Source: CAVTWJ01 sp964525605 (GTDB lineage: Bacteria > Oederibacteriota > Muellerivitia > Muellerivitales > Muellerivitaceae). From it: 64,000 nt of DNA. Below, one piece after another: positions 16,521 to 23,394 of the stretch. Location: NCBI GenBank assembly GCA_964525605.1, contig CAZGKT010000013.1:16627-80626 (forward strand), read 5' to 3'. The translations under genes and the position numbers were made by a program. Under the pieces are notes generated by a model. The model was not told where the DNA came from and ran no database searches. It saw only the letters and a list, made by a program, of their open reading frames with translations. Numbering within the stretch: the first letter of the stretch is position 1; every line of letters begins with the position of its first letter.

Positions 16521-16928
16521 GTGAAAAGCAGAACCCTTAAAATTCCAGCGCGGTCTCTGCGACGGAACCAAACTGAGGCGGAGAAATTACTCTGGAACCG
16601 TTTGCGGTCCAGACAGCTTTCAGGCGTTAAATTCCGGCGGCAACAGCCGTTGGGGCCTTACATCGCCGACTTTTGCTCTTTGGAACCAAAGTTAGTCATC
16701 GAGTTAGATGGGGGACAGCACGCAGAAACGGTAGAGAAAGACAATGAAAGATCGAAATTCTTGAAGGCTGAAGAGTTTCAGGTGCTCCGTGTTTGGAACA
16801 ACGAAATCTTTTCGAACCTTGATGGCGTATTAGGAAGTATTAGGCTGCAACTAGAAGCTTCACCCTCACCCCGACCCTCTCCCCTCAAGGGAGAAGGTGG
16901 CGGGCGACGCAAAGGACTTGCGAAATGA
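16521..16928 (+). CDS. DUF559 (Vsr-like endonuclease fold) protein
   Basis: 135 residues. The core (about 1-112) is a classic DUF559 domain of the PD-(D/E)XK/Vsr-like superfamily. RSLRRNQTEAEKLLWNRLR, VKFRRQQPLGPYIADFCSLEPKLVIELDGGQH (catalytic Asp, Glu, Asp) and VLRVWNNEIFSNLDGVL are all present. The last 20 or so residues (PSPRPSPLKGEGGG) are simply translated from the right-hand family C repeat arm. It starts at GTG 16521 with a weak ribosome site and ends in an ATGA overlap with mltG. Flanked by inverted repeats inside the ruvX-mltG pair, it looks like an inserted cassette. Substrate unknown. Confidence 0.88.
   Translation: MKSRTLKIPARSLRRNQTEAEKLLWNRLRSRQLSGVKFRRQQPLGPYIADFCSLEPKLVIELDGGQHAETVEKDNERSKFLKAEEFQVLRVWNNEIFSNLDGVLGSIRLQLEASPSPRPSPLKGEGGGRRKGLAK
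16861..16900. repeat. Family C repeat, right arm of the DUF559 cassette
   Basis: CACCCTCACCCCGACC followed by CTCTCCCCTCAAGGGAGAAGG, the inverted partner of 16449-16484. It is read through by the DUF559 frame and ends 25 nt before the mltG start. Confidence 0.85.
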
Positions 16929-17932
16929 AAATCCTCAAATGGTATTTTATCGGTCTCGGGGTATTGGCCCTTTCCTGTTCGTTTTTCTTGATCCCGCCCT
17001 TTTACCATTCAGGTCAGGATATGGATGTCGCCATCTATTCCAAATCGACTGCCCGGGGAATCGCCGTCTTATTGAAGAACAAAGGCATCCTTTCCTATTC
17101 CACGCCCTTTCTTTTGGAAGCCAAATTGACCCACGCGGACCGTAAGCTGAAAGCCGGGCTCTATCGGTTGAATCCCCGGATGAGTTTTTGGGAAGTGTTG
17201 GATGTTTTAACCGAGGGGAAGAGCGAACTTCTGGCGCTAAAGATTCCGGAAGGGTATACCGCCGAGCAGATAGGTTTGGAACTGGAACGGTTGAACGTGG
17301 CATCCTCCGCTGATTTTCTCAAAGAGGCCAAGGACCCCGCCCTGTTAAAGACCTATGGCATTCATGGCCCCAGCCTGGAAGGGTTTTTATATCCAGAGAG
17401 CTACCGGATTCCCGTCGGGGCGAGTGTGCCCGATCTGTTGGATCTTTTGGTTCGGCAGTTTCAACAGGAAGTTGGGGACGATTACGAAACGCAGTTGAAG
17501 GGACAGGGTTTGACCCTGTACCAGGGGGTGATATTGGCCTCTATTGTCGAAAAGGAAGCCAAACTTGATTCCGAACGGCCCATCATCGCCGGGGTGCTCT
17601 ACAACCGCCTGAGGCAAAAGATGCGCCTCCAGGTGAACGCCACCCTGAATTATGTCTTGAACAGCAAGAACCCCTGGTTCAGCCATGAACAGTTGGATGT
17701 GAAGACGCCCTATAACACCTACCTGAAAAGGGGCTTGCCCCCGACCCCCATCTGTAATCCCGGTTATGCCTCCCTTGAGGCCGTGGCCCAGCCATCCCAG
17801 GTTCCTTATCTCTATTACGTTGCCCAGGGGGATGGTTCCCACTTGTTCGCGACGACCTTTGACGAACATGAGAAGAACATCCAAAAGGCCAAGCGCTACA
17901 TGCGGGCCCAGAAACGGAAGCGGGACTCATAA
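16925..17932 (+). CDS. mltG: Endolytic peptidoglycan transglycosylase MltG
   Basis: 335 residues, a YceG-like family member that cleaves nascent glycan strands and limits their length. An N-terminal TM anchor (YFIGLGVLALSCSFFLIPPF) is followed by a LysM-like subdomain (AIYSKSTARGIAVLLKNKGIL). The catalytic domain has IPEGYTAEQIG, SLEGFLYPESYRIP, the catalytic Glu in ILASIVEKEA, GVLYNRL, MRLQVNATLNYVL, YNTYLKRGLPPTPICNPG and FATTFDEHEKNI. It has an ATGA overlap with the DUF559 gene. The usual neighbour ruvX lies just beyond the cassette. Confidence 0.95.
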   Translation: MKILKWYFIGLGVLALSCSFFLIPPFYHSGQDMDVAIYSKSTARGIAVLLKNKGILSYSTPFLLEAKLTHADRKLKAGLYRLNPRMSFWEVLDVLTEGKSELLALKIPEGYTAEQIGLELERLNVASSADFLKEAKDPALLKTYGIHGPSLEGFLYPESYRIPVGASVPDLLDLLVRQFQQEVGDDYETQLKGQGLTLYQGVILASIVEKEAKLDSERPIIAGVLYNRLRQKMRLQVNATLNYVLNSKNPWFSHEQLDVKTPYNTYLKRGLPPTPICNPGYASLEAVAQPSQVPYLYYVAQGDGSHLFATTFDEHEKNIQKAKRYMRAQKRKRDS

Positions 17933-18055
17933 CCGGCTTCGCTTTCAACCCTAGGATTTGTGTTTAAGGTGTTTCAAAAGTCTTTCCTGAATATTTCCTT
18001 GTTTGTTTTTCTCCTTTTCCCTTGGGGAGTCCCGGGGAGTCGGTAAAATGAATCC

Positions 18056-18997
18056 ATGAACTCATCCGCTTCTTCAACCCAGGCCGCTGTTCGGTACCGT
18101 GAGGTCTCGAGGGTCCTTGGGATTACTCTTGCTTCCAACCTTCTCGTTTCCTTCGGAAAAATCGCCGTTGGGATCGTAGTGAATTCGCTTTCCATGGTGG
18201 CGGACGGGGTTCATTCGCTTCTGGACGCGGCGGCCAACGTGGTGGGGCTATTGAGCGTTTCGGTGGCCTCCAAACCCGCCGACGAAGATCATCCCTACGG
18301 CCATCAAAAGTTCGAGGTGGTCGCGGCCCTGGTGATCGCCATCCTCATGGGGGTGGCTTGTGTCGAAATTTTGGAAAGGGTGCTTGGACGTTTTTTTTCG
18401 GGTGGCGCGCCTCCCGATCCCAATCTTCTTTCCTTCGTGGTCATGGGGGTCGCCATGGCGATCAGCGCCTGGATTTCTTGGTTCGAGGCCAAAAAATCAA
18501 AGGCGCTGGGAAGTTCTCTTCTGGCCGCCGATAGCGCCCATACGGGAACGGATACCCTTTCCTGTGGAGCGGTTTTCGCGGCACTGGCGGGGGCCCATTT
18601 TGGCTTTGCCTGGATCGATTGGGTGGCATCCCTGATCGTCGTGGTTATTGTGGCCCGGGCAGCTCTCCATATCATCCGCCAGGCCATGGGAGTTTTATCG
18701 GACCAGGTGATGATCGACCCGAACCGAATTTCTGAGGTTGTTCGCGGGGTCCCCGGAATCTTGGCCTGCCATAAGGTTCGAAGCCATGGCATGCCGGGCC
18801 ATATTCATGTGGATCTCCATATTCAAGTGAGTCCCACCATGACCATCTCCGAGTCCCACGCCCTGACCCACAGGGTTATTGGGGTAGTGAAGGAGACCCT
18901 GCTTGGCGTGCAGGAGGTTTTTGTTCACACCGAACCAGCCAAACCAGAGGATTTGCAGGGGACGAAAAAAGAAATATCTTCCACCGACAGGATTTGA
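18056..18997 (+). CDS. Cation diffusion facilitator metal transporter
   Basis: 313 residues with about six TM helices and a C-terminal cytoplasmic domain. This is a CDF antiporter exporting divalent metal (Zn, Mn, Fe or similar). The helix-2 site reads MVADGVHSLLDAAANVVGL and is followed by the DHPYGHQKFE loop typical of the family. The helix-5 site is ADSAHTGTDTL, supplying His and Asp. The C-terminal part HGMPGHIHVDLHIQVSPTMTISESHALTH is the ferredoxin-like dimer domain. The helix-2 Asp/His pattern differs slightly from the Zn-type HxxxD/DxxxD consensus, so the metal cannot be called. It is an isolated gene with 123 nt of plain upstream spacer. Confidence 0.92.
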   Translation: MNSSASSTQAAVRYREVSRVLGITLASNLLVSFGKIAVGIVVNSLSMVADGVHSLLDAAANVVGLLSVSVASKPADEDHPYGHQKFEVVAALVIAILMGVACVEILERVLGRFFSGGAPPDPNLLSFVVMGVAMAISAWISWFEAKKSKALGSSLLAADSAHTGTDTLSCGAVFAALAGAHFGFAWIDWVASLIVVVIVARAALHIIRQAMGVLSDQVMIDPNRISEVVRGVPGILACHKVRSHGMPGHIHVDLHIQVSPTMTISESHALTHRVIGVVKETLLGVQEVFVHTEPAKPEDLQGTKKEISSTDRI

Positions 18998-19115
18998 AAC
19001 ATTACCCAAACCAAATTTGCCTATGCCGAACCGAAGAGTTCTGGTTGATAGACCAACTGCCTTATAATGTCCCCATGGATCTCAAAACCACCTTATTGAG
19101 TGGATGTAAATTGAC

Positions 19116-19703
19116 ATGAAAAAAAGACCGATTGTTTATGTCATTGCCGGGCCGAACGGCACAGGAAAAACAACGTTCGCCACCCAATACCTTCCCAAAA
19201 TCGCGGATTGCCGCAATTTCATTAACGCCGATTTAATCGCAAAAGGGTTATCACCCTTCGATGTGGATGCGGCCGCGATGCAGGCTGGGCGGCTTTTCCT
19301 GGAAAATATTCGTGAGCAGGTTCGACGGGGAACTGATTTTGGTTTTGAAACCACCCTTTCCGGCATCGGCTATGTGAAACTTTTTGAGGAACTGTGGAAA
19401 AAAGGATATGCCCTGAAACTTTTTTTTCTTTGGATTCCTGGCGTGGCTTTGTCCCTCAAACGAATATCCAATCGCGTGAGATTAGGCGGGCATAACGTGC
19501 CTGCGGAGGTGGTGAAACGCCGTTTCGTCAAAGGATTGAACAACCTTTTCAACACCTACATGGGATTGGTCGATTATTGCGCGATATTCGATAATTCATC
19601 TTCCGCCCCTAAGATGGTGTATGAAAGACATGGGGAAAAAGAAGACATCATTCTTCCGGAAATCTACGCTAATATTATTGGGATGCTGGAGGAAAGAAAA
19701 TGA
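19116..19703 (+). CDS. Zeta-toxin-like P-loop kinase
   Basis: 195 residues. Walker A GPNGTGKTT (about 12-20), then FINADLIAKGLSPF (catalytic-type Asp), GFETTLSG and RVRLGGHNVPAEVVKRRF, the order seen in chromosomal zeta/PezT-type kinases. These phosphorylate UDP-N-acetylglucosamine and block wall synthesis. It overlaps a small basic protein gene by 4 bp, in the arrangement of a two-gene toxin-antitoxin-like module. A TATAAT at 19063-19068 is the best -10 box upstream, but a good -35 is missing. The substrate and toxicity here are inferred from family only. Confidence 0.82.
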   Translation: MKKRPIVYVIAGPNGTGKTTFATQYLPKIADCRNFINADLIAKGLSPFDVDAAAMQAGRLFLENIREQVRRGTDFGFETTLSGIGYVKLFEELWKKGYALKLFFLWIPGVALSLKRISNRVRLGGHNVPAEVVKRRFVKGLNNLFNTYMGLVDYCAIFDNSSSAPKMVYERHGEKEDIILPEIYANIIGMLEERK

Positions 19704-20014
19704 AAGTGACCAAGAAGCCCTCGAAAGAAGGGCGGCTCGCTGAGAAAGCCCTGCAAATGGCCGTGGACGGGGCGATTGAGGAACATCGACGCATGGGAAT
19801 TCCCATCGCAGTGATGAAAGACGGCAAAGCGGTTTATGTAAATGTGGTCCGAATCTCCAAGTCGAAAAAACATAAAAATGGATTGGGCGCTATGCCAACC
19901 CCCGGTTTGAATTTATTGAGGGTCGGCATAGATGAAAAATCAGCTCCTGCCCGCAGAAGCTTTAGCGTAGGTGGGGTTGTTCGTGAATCCAAAAAGCACT
20001 ACAAAACCAAATGA
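19700..20014 (+). CDS. Small partner of the zeta-like kinase (putative antitoxin)
   Basis: 104 residues. The N-terminal half (EKALQMAVDGAIEEHRRMGIPIAVMKDGKAVYV) is the pattern of the short proteins that accompany zeta-like kinases: a helix with EEHRR.G.P, then a strand pair with DGKAV. Those partners are often only 55-75 residues. Here a Lys-rich tail of about 50 residues follows, encoded over a hairpin (CTATGCC/GGCATAG, 19890-19931). The tail may be an extension gained by reading into former spacer. The strong ribosome site GGAGGAAAG suggests higher expression than the kinase. The stop overlaps ftsE in an ATGA. Confidence 0.65.
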   Translation: MKVTKKPSKEGRLAEKALQMAVDGAIEEHRRMGIPIAVMKDGKAVYVNVVRISKSKKHKNGLGAMPTPGLNLLRVGIDEKSAPARRSFSVGGVVRESKKHYKTK

Positions 20015-20706
20015 AAATACAGGCTTTCCACCTTACGAAGGTTCATCCTTCGGGCGCCAAGGTACTTGATGACGCCTTTTTTTCTTTTTCCGAAGCCTCC
20101 TTCAACATCATTCTGGGCGAGAACAACAGCGGCAAAAGCACGCTGTTGAAAATGCTCGCGGGAGAAGATAAACCCACTTCGGGCGTTTTGCGGGTGGGTT
20201 TGGGCGACCCCTATACCCTGTCGGCCAAGGAAAAAAGGGAATGGCTGAACGAAGTGGGCATGTTCTTCCCCGATCTTTCTCTTTTTCCCGATAAGACCGT
20301 GAAAGAGAACATCCTCTTCACGCTTCAACTCAAGGGCATCCACCCGCAAGGCCAGGAGGAATCCATCCACAAACTTCTGGAACACGCGGGACTGTCCGAA
20401 AAAATGAATTCCAAACCCGCTGATCTTTCCTCCGGTCAACAGCGAATGGTCCTGGCCCTGCGGGCCATGATTTTCCGGCCCAAACTGTTTTTGGGCGACG
20501 AACCTCTCCAAGGTCTGGACCCGTTCGCGACGCAGGTGCTGTTGCGCTTGCTGGGTGAATTGCGCAAAACGGGGACAACGCTGGTCATCACTTCCCGCCA
20601 TGCCTTTCCGGAGGTGGAGGAGACGCTTCCTTCCCTGAAGGGAATTCTCCAATGGCACCGGCTGGCGGAAGGGCGACTCATTCCCTGGGAAGGCAAGGCC
20701 TCATGA
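20011..20706 (+). CDS. ftsE: FtsE-like cell-division ABC ATPase
   Basis: 231 residues, and with FtsX it activates septal peptidoglycan hydrolases through EnvC. Walker A is GENNSGKST, the signature is LSSGQQRMVLALRAM, Walker B is LFLGDEP and the D-loop is QGLD. Compared with canonical FtsE the motifs are drifted: LSSGQ instead of LSGGE/Q, GDEPLQGLD instead of ADEPTGNLD, and the switch (H-loop) position in LVITSRH appears to hold Arg with His shifted by one. The assignment rests on ftsX following in an ATGA overlap, then envC. Confidence 0.85.
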   Translation: MKIQAFHLTKVHPSGAKVLDDAFFSFSEASFNIILGENNSGKSTLLKMLAGEDKPTSGVLRVGLGDPYTLSAKEKREWLNEVGMFFPDLSLFPDKTVKENILFTLQLKGIHPQGQEESIHKLLEHAGLSEKMNSKPADLSSGQQRMVLALRAMIFRPKLFLGDEPLQGLDPFATQVLLRLLGELRKTGTTLVITSRHAFPEVEETLPSLKGILQWHRLAEGRLIPWEGKAS

Positions 20707-21605
20707 ACCCCTGGCAAAAACTGGTTTATGTACTCAAGGAAGGATTGAGCCAGTTGGTCCGGTTTCCCGGACTATCCATGGCGGTGGTGGTGATTGTTGC
20801 GGCGGCCCTCGTTCAGCTTTCCCTTTTTCTGGGTCTTTCCAAGGTTTTGGACAACGCGCTTCTTTCGGCCCGGCAGAAATTTGAAATGGCGGTTTTCTTG
20901 ACTCCGGCTGCGGGACCGGGTGACCTCCAAAGGCTCCAAACTCGTCTGACCTCCGATGTCCGTGTGGCTTCCGTGCGGGTGATCGGGAAAGACGAAGCCT
21001 TGAAGGATTTCAGAAAGGACCCCGATGTGGACCGCATGGTTCAGGCCTTGGGGGAAAACCCGCTGACCGACTCCATCAGCGTGGTCTTGAAAAAGGATGT
21101 ATCGGAAAAAATCGATGACCTGGCGGAGGACCTGAAAAAGGATCCGGCCGTGGAAGAAGTGAATTATGGCAAGGGGGAATGGGAGGCGGTCTCCAACCTG
21201 AGCCGATTGGCCAGCTGGGTGGGATGGATTTTGGGGGGATTCGTTTTCATTACGGCTTTATTCATTGTTTCCAACGCTTTGTCCCTGGCCCTTTGGGCCC
21301 GGAGGGAAGAATGGGTCTTGCTCTCGCGCCTGGGGGCGCCGGCTTGGATGCGGTGGGGTCCCTATTTGTGGGAAGGACTGCTCAAGGGGTTGTTGGGTGC
21401 CGTCATCGGCATCCTGATCATGGAAATCTTCAAAAGTACCCTGAGCTGGTTTTTGCCCAAGAGCGGGGGAATGGAGATCTTCCTCAACCTGCCGGGAATC
21501 GATTGGAGCAGTCTTTATCTGACCCTTGTTTTGCTGGGGAGCTTGCTGGGTTTTGCCGGCGCGCTATGGGCCATCCAGAAAAAATGGGTTCGCGAACTGC
21601 ACTGA
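20703..21605 (+). CDS. ftsX: Cell-division permease-like protein FtsX
   Basis: 300 residues with FtsX topology. TM1 is at about 22-42 (LSMAVVVIVAAALVQLSLFLGL), followed by a periplasmic loop of roughly 130 residues (KFEMAVFLTP...LTSDVRVASVRVIGKDEALKDF...VEEVNYGKGEW). Three further TM helices are present (LGGFVFITALFIVSNALSLALW, LKGLLGAVIGILIMEIF, LYLTLVLLGSLLGFAGALW). The ATG at 20703 overlaps the ftsE stop. An in-frame ATG at 20652 is inside ftsE and unlikely. FtsX transmits the ATPase signal to periplasmic EnvC, which is encoded next. Confidence 0.9.
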   Translation: MNPWQKLVYVLKEGLSQLVRFPGLSMAVVVIVAAALVQLSLFLGLSKVLDNALLSARQKFEMAVFLTPAAGPGDLQRLQTRLTSDVRVASVRVIGKDEALKDFRKDPDVDRMVQALGENPLTDSISVVLKKDVSEKIDDLAEDLKKDPAVEEVNYGKGEWEAVSNLSRLASWVGWILGGFVFITALFIVSNALSLALWARREEWVLLSRLGAPAWMRWGPYLWEGLLKGLLGAVIGILIMEIFKSTLSWFLPKSGGMEIFLNLPGIDWSSLYLTLVLLGSLLGFAGALWAIQKKWVRELH

Positions 21606-21631
21606 GGTAAATGTAAGTATTCAGACCGGAC

Positions 21632-21667
21632 AAACCTACGGCCAACACGAAGACACAAAGATAACAA
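21632..21667. repeat. Isolated left arm of a family A element (A4)
   Basis: CAAACCTACGGCC followed by the CCAACACGAAGACACAAAG box, 27 nt after the ftsX stop. No right arm is found. A family C pair lies where the rest should be, so A4 looks interrupted or truncated by C2. Confidence 0.8.
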
Positions 21668-21692
21668 GTGAACCTAGAATATTTACGGAACC

Positions 21693-23120
21693 ATGCACTT
21701 GACGAACTTTCAAGATAAACCCTCTCCCCTCGAGGGAGAGGGTAGGGTGAGGGGTGCATTACTAGAGAAATTCTCCCCTCATCCCATCCTTCTCCCTCAA
21801 GGGGAGAAGGGGAAACAAAAAAACAATCTTTCGCGAGGTATTCCAGTTAAAGCCATAAAAATTATTCATCATTATTGTTGGTTCTTTCTTCTGCTTTTTA
21901 TTATGGTGGCATTCTCCGTGCTAGCCCAAGAACCGCCCGCGCCAGCCGACACACCCGTTTCCACGCCCTCGGACCTGGCGACCGTGAACCAGAACCTTCA
22001 CCAAAACAAGAAAAGCCTCGAGGAGATCCAGAAGCAAATTAAGGAACACAATAAGATCAAGAGCCAAACCGAAGCCAAGGAAAAAAACGTCCTTTCACGG
22101 CTTCAACGGGTAGACCAGGCCCTGGGAAAATTACGCCGGGAAAAAGAGGCCAACCAGGAAGAGCTGGATGAAACCCGCGACCGCTTGGACCGCCTTCAGT
22201 CAAACAAGGCCCAGAATCGATTGCTTCTGGAACAGGACCGGACCCTTTTGAAAGAGAGGCTTCGGGCCCTTTATCGGATGTCCTTCCGAACGCCCCTGTT
22301 GGGCGGTCTGCTCTCGAGTGAGAATCCTTCCGATCTGGCGCGCAAACTCAAGTTCGAGACCCTGCTGGCCCAAAGCAACGAAAAACTTATGGACCAAACC
22401 ATGGAAAACGAAACCGCGCTGGAAACGGCTTCGACCGACTGGAAGTTGGAAGAACAACGCAAGGAACGGATCTTGACCGCCCAGGGCCGCAAAGAGAAAG
22501 AAATAGGGCGGGAAAAAAATAATCGAGCGGTGGTTTTAGCCTCCCTCAAGCGTCAAAAAGAGAGTCAGGAACAGTGGATCGCCGAGCTCAACGAAGCCGC
22601 AGGAGACCTCCAGCAAAAGGTTTCCATGCTGTTGAGCCAGGCTCAGACGATCAGCCAGGAAGCGGCCGTGGTTCCTCCTCCTGTAGCGGGGGTTGGGTTA
22701 AAAGTGGTTCGGGGCAGAATCCCCTGGCCCGTTTCAGGAAAAATCATGCTCTCCTTCGGGAAAAGCCGGAACAAAGAATTCAACGAAATGGTTGAAAATA
22801 CCGGCATCCAGATTGCCGCCCCGCAGGGAACGCCTTTTCGGGCCGTGGCGAAGGGAAAAGTACGCTACGCCGATTGGTTTAAAGGTTATGGAAAACTGGT
22901 GATTTTAGACCATGGCAAAGGGTATTATTCCCTCTACGCTCAGGCCGCCGAAATCAGTGTGGCCGAGGGTACGGAAGTCGCCCAGGGCCAGATCTTGGGG
23001 ACCGTGGGAGACACCGGCTCGCTTTACGCCGACCAGTGGGGAACCAGTCTTTATTTTGAGATCCGCCAGAACGGCATTCCCCAGGATCCGGTACGGTGGC
23101 TGAAACGCCAGCATGAATAG
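21693..23120 (+). CDS. envC: EnvC-like murein hydrolase activator (coiled coil + M23)
   Basis: 475 residues from this start. A secretion signal is visible at about residues 55-79 (WFFLLLFIMVAFSVLAQ). A long coiled coil (about 95-300, rich in K/E/Q with heptads such as EEIQKQIKEHNKIKSQTEAKEKN) follows. A C-terminal LytM/M23 domain (about 345-475) has GKSRNKEFNEMVENTGIQIAAPQGTPFRAVAKGKV, LVILDHGKGYYSLYAQ and LYFEIRQNG. The M23 zinc ligands are missing (N-TGIQI where HxGxD is expected, and YFE instead of HxHFE), as in non-catalytic EnvC activators. The first 45 codons come from family C repeat DNA. The only later ATG (21903) would truncate the signal, so the native start seems to have been replaced. 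Confidence 0.88.
   Translation: MHLTNFQDKPSPLEGEGRVRGALLEKFSPHPILLPQGEKGKQKNNLSRGIPVKAIKIIHHYCWFFLLLFIMVAFSVLAQEPPAPADTPVSTPSDLATVNQNLHQNKKSLEEIQKQIKEHNKIKSQTEAKEKNVLSRLQRVDQALGKLRREKEANQEELDETRDRLDRLQSNKAQNRLLLEQDRTLLKERLRALYRMSFRTPLLGGLLSSENPSDLARKLKFETLLAQSNEKLMDQTMENETALETASTDWKLEEQRKERILTAQGRKEKEIGREKNNRAVVLASLKRQKESQEQWIAELNEAAGDLQQKVSMLLSQAQTISQEAAVVPPPVAGVGLKVVRGRIPWPVSGKIMLSFGKSRNKEFNEMVENTGIQIAAPQGTPFRAVAKGKVRYADWFKGYGKLVILDHGKGYYSLYAQAAEISVAEGTEVAQGQILGTVGDTGSLYADQWGTSLYFEIRQNGIPQDPVRWLKRQHE
21720..21812. repeat. Family C paired inverted-repeat element, copy C2
   Basis: Arm 1 (21720-21754) is CCCTCTCCCCTCGAGGGAG plus AGGGTAGGGTGAGGGG. Arm 2 (21773-21812) is CTCCCCTCATCCCATCC plus TTCTCCCTCAAGGGG. 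The arms are inverted and only 18 nt apart, with no gene between them. The element lies inside the open frame of envC, contributing PSPLEGEGRVRG and PHPILLPQGEKG to its N-terminus. Confidence 0.85.
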
Positions 23121-23203
23121 GCGTCCTTCCTTCCGGGGGCCGCGCTGGGCCCCGTTTGATGTTCTTGACCGTGAAATTTGAAAAAAGTAGGTGTTAGGCC
23201 CGG

Positions 23204-23346
23204 TAAACCTACGGCCAACACGAAGACACAAAGACACCAAGAAAGGCTTGTTTTTATGATTGAAAACTCAAATAAAAACAAAAGCTTGAACCATCCAAAT
23301 CTTTGGTCTTACTTTGTGTCTTCGTGTCTTTGTGTTGGATGTTGTT
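23204..23346. repeat. Family A paired inverted-repeat element, copy A5
   Basis: The left arm (23204-23247) is AAACCTACGGCC plus CCAACACGAAGACACAAAG and GACACCAAG. The right arm (23305-23344) is the near-perfect reverse complement, ending TGTTGGATGTTG. The 57-nt centre differs from A2/A3. It lies in the envC-ctpA spacer, 49 nt before the ctpA start. Its right arm is read by an open frame that precedes ctpA. Confidence 0.88.
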
Positions 23347-23394
23347 TTTTGCCTAAACGTTTGCGAAAAAGATAAACCCATTTCGGAGGATTGC

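Noticed and set aside
16287..16571. Minus-strand frame across the assembly gap
   Set aside because: It reads through 100 N and repeat DNA, so it has no meaning.
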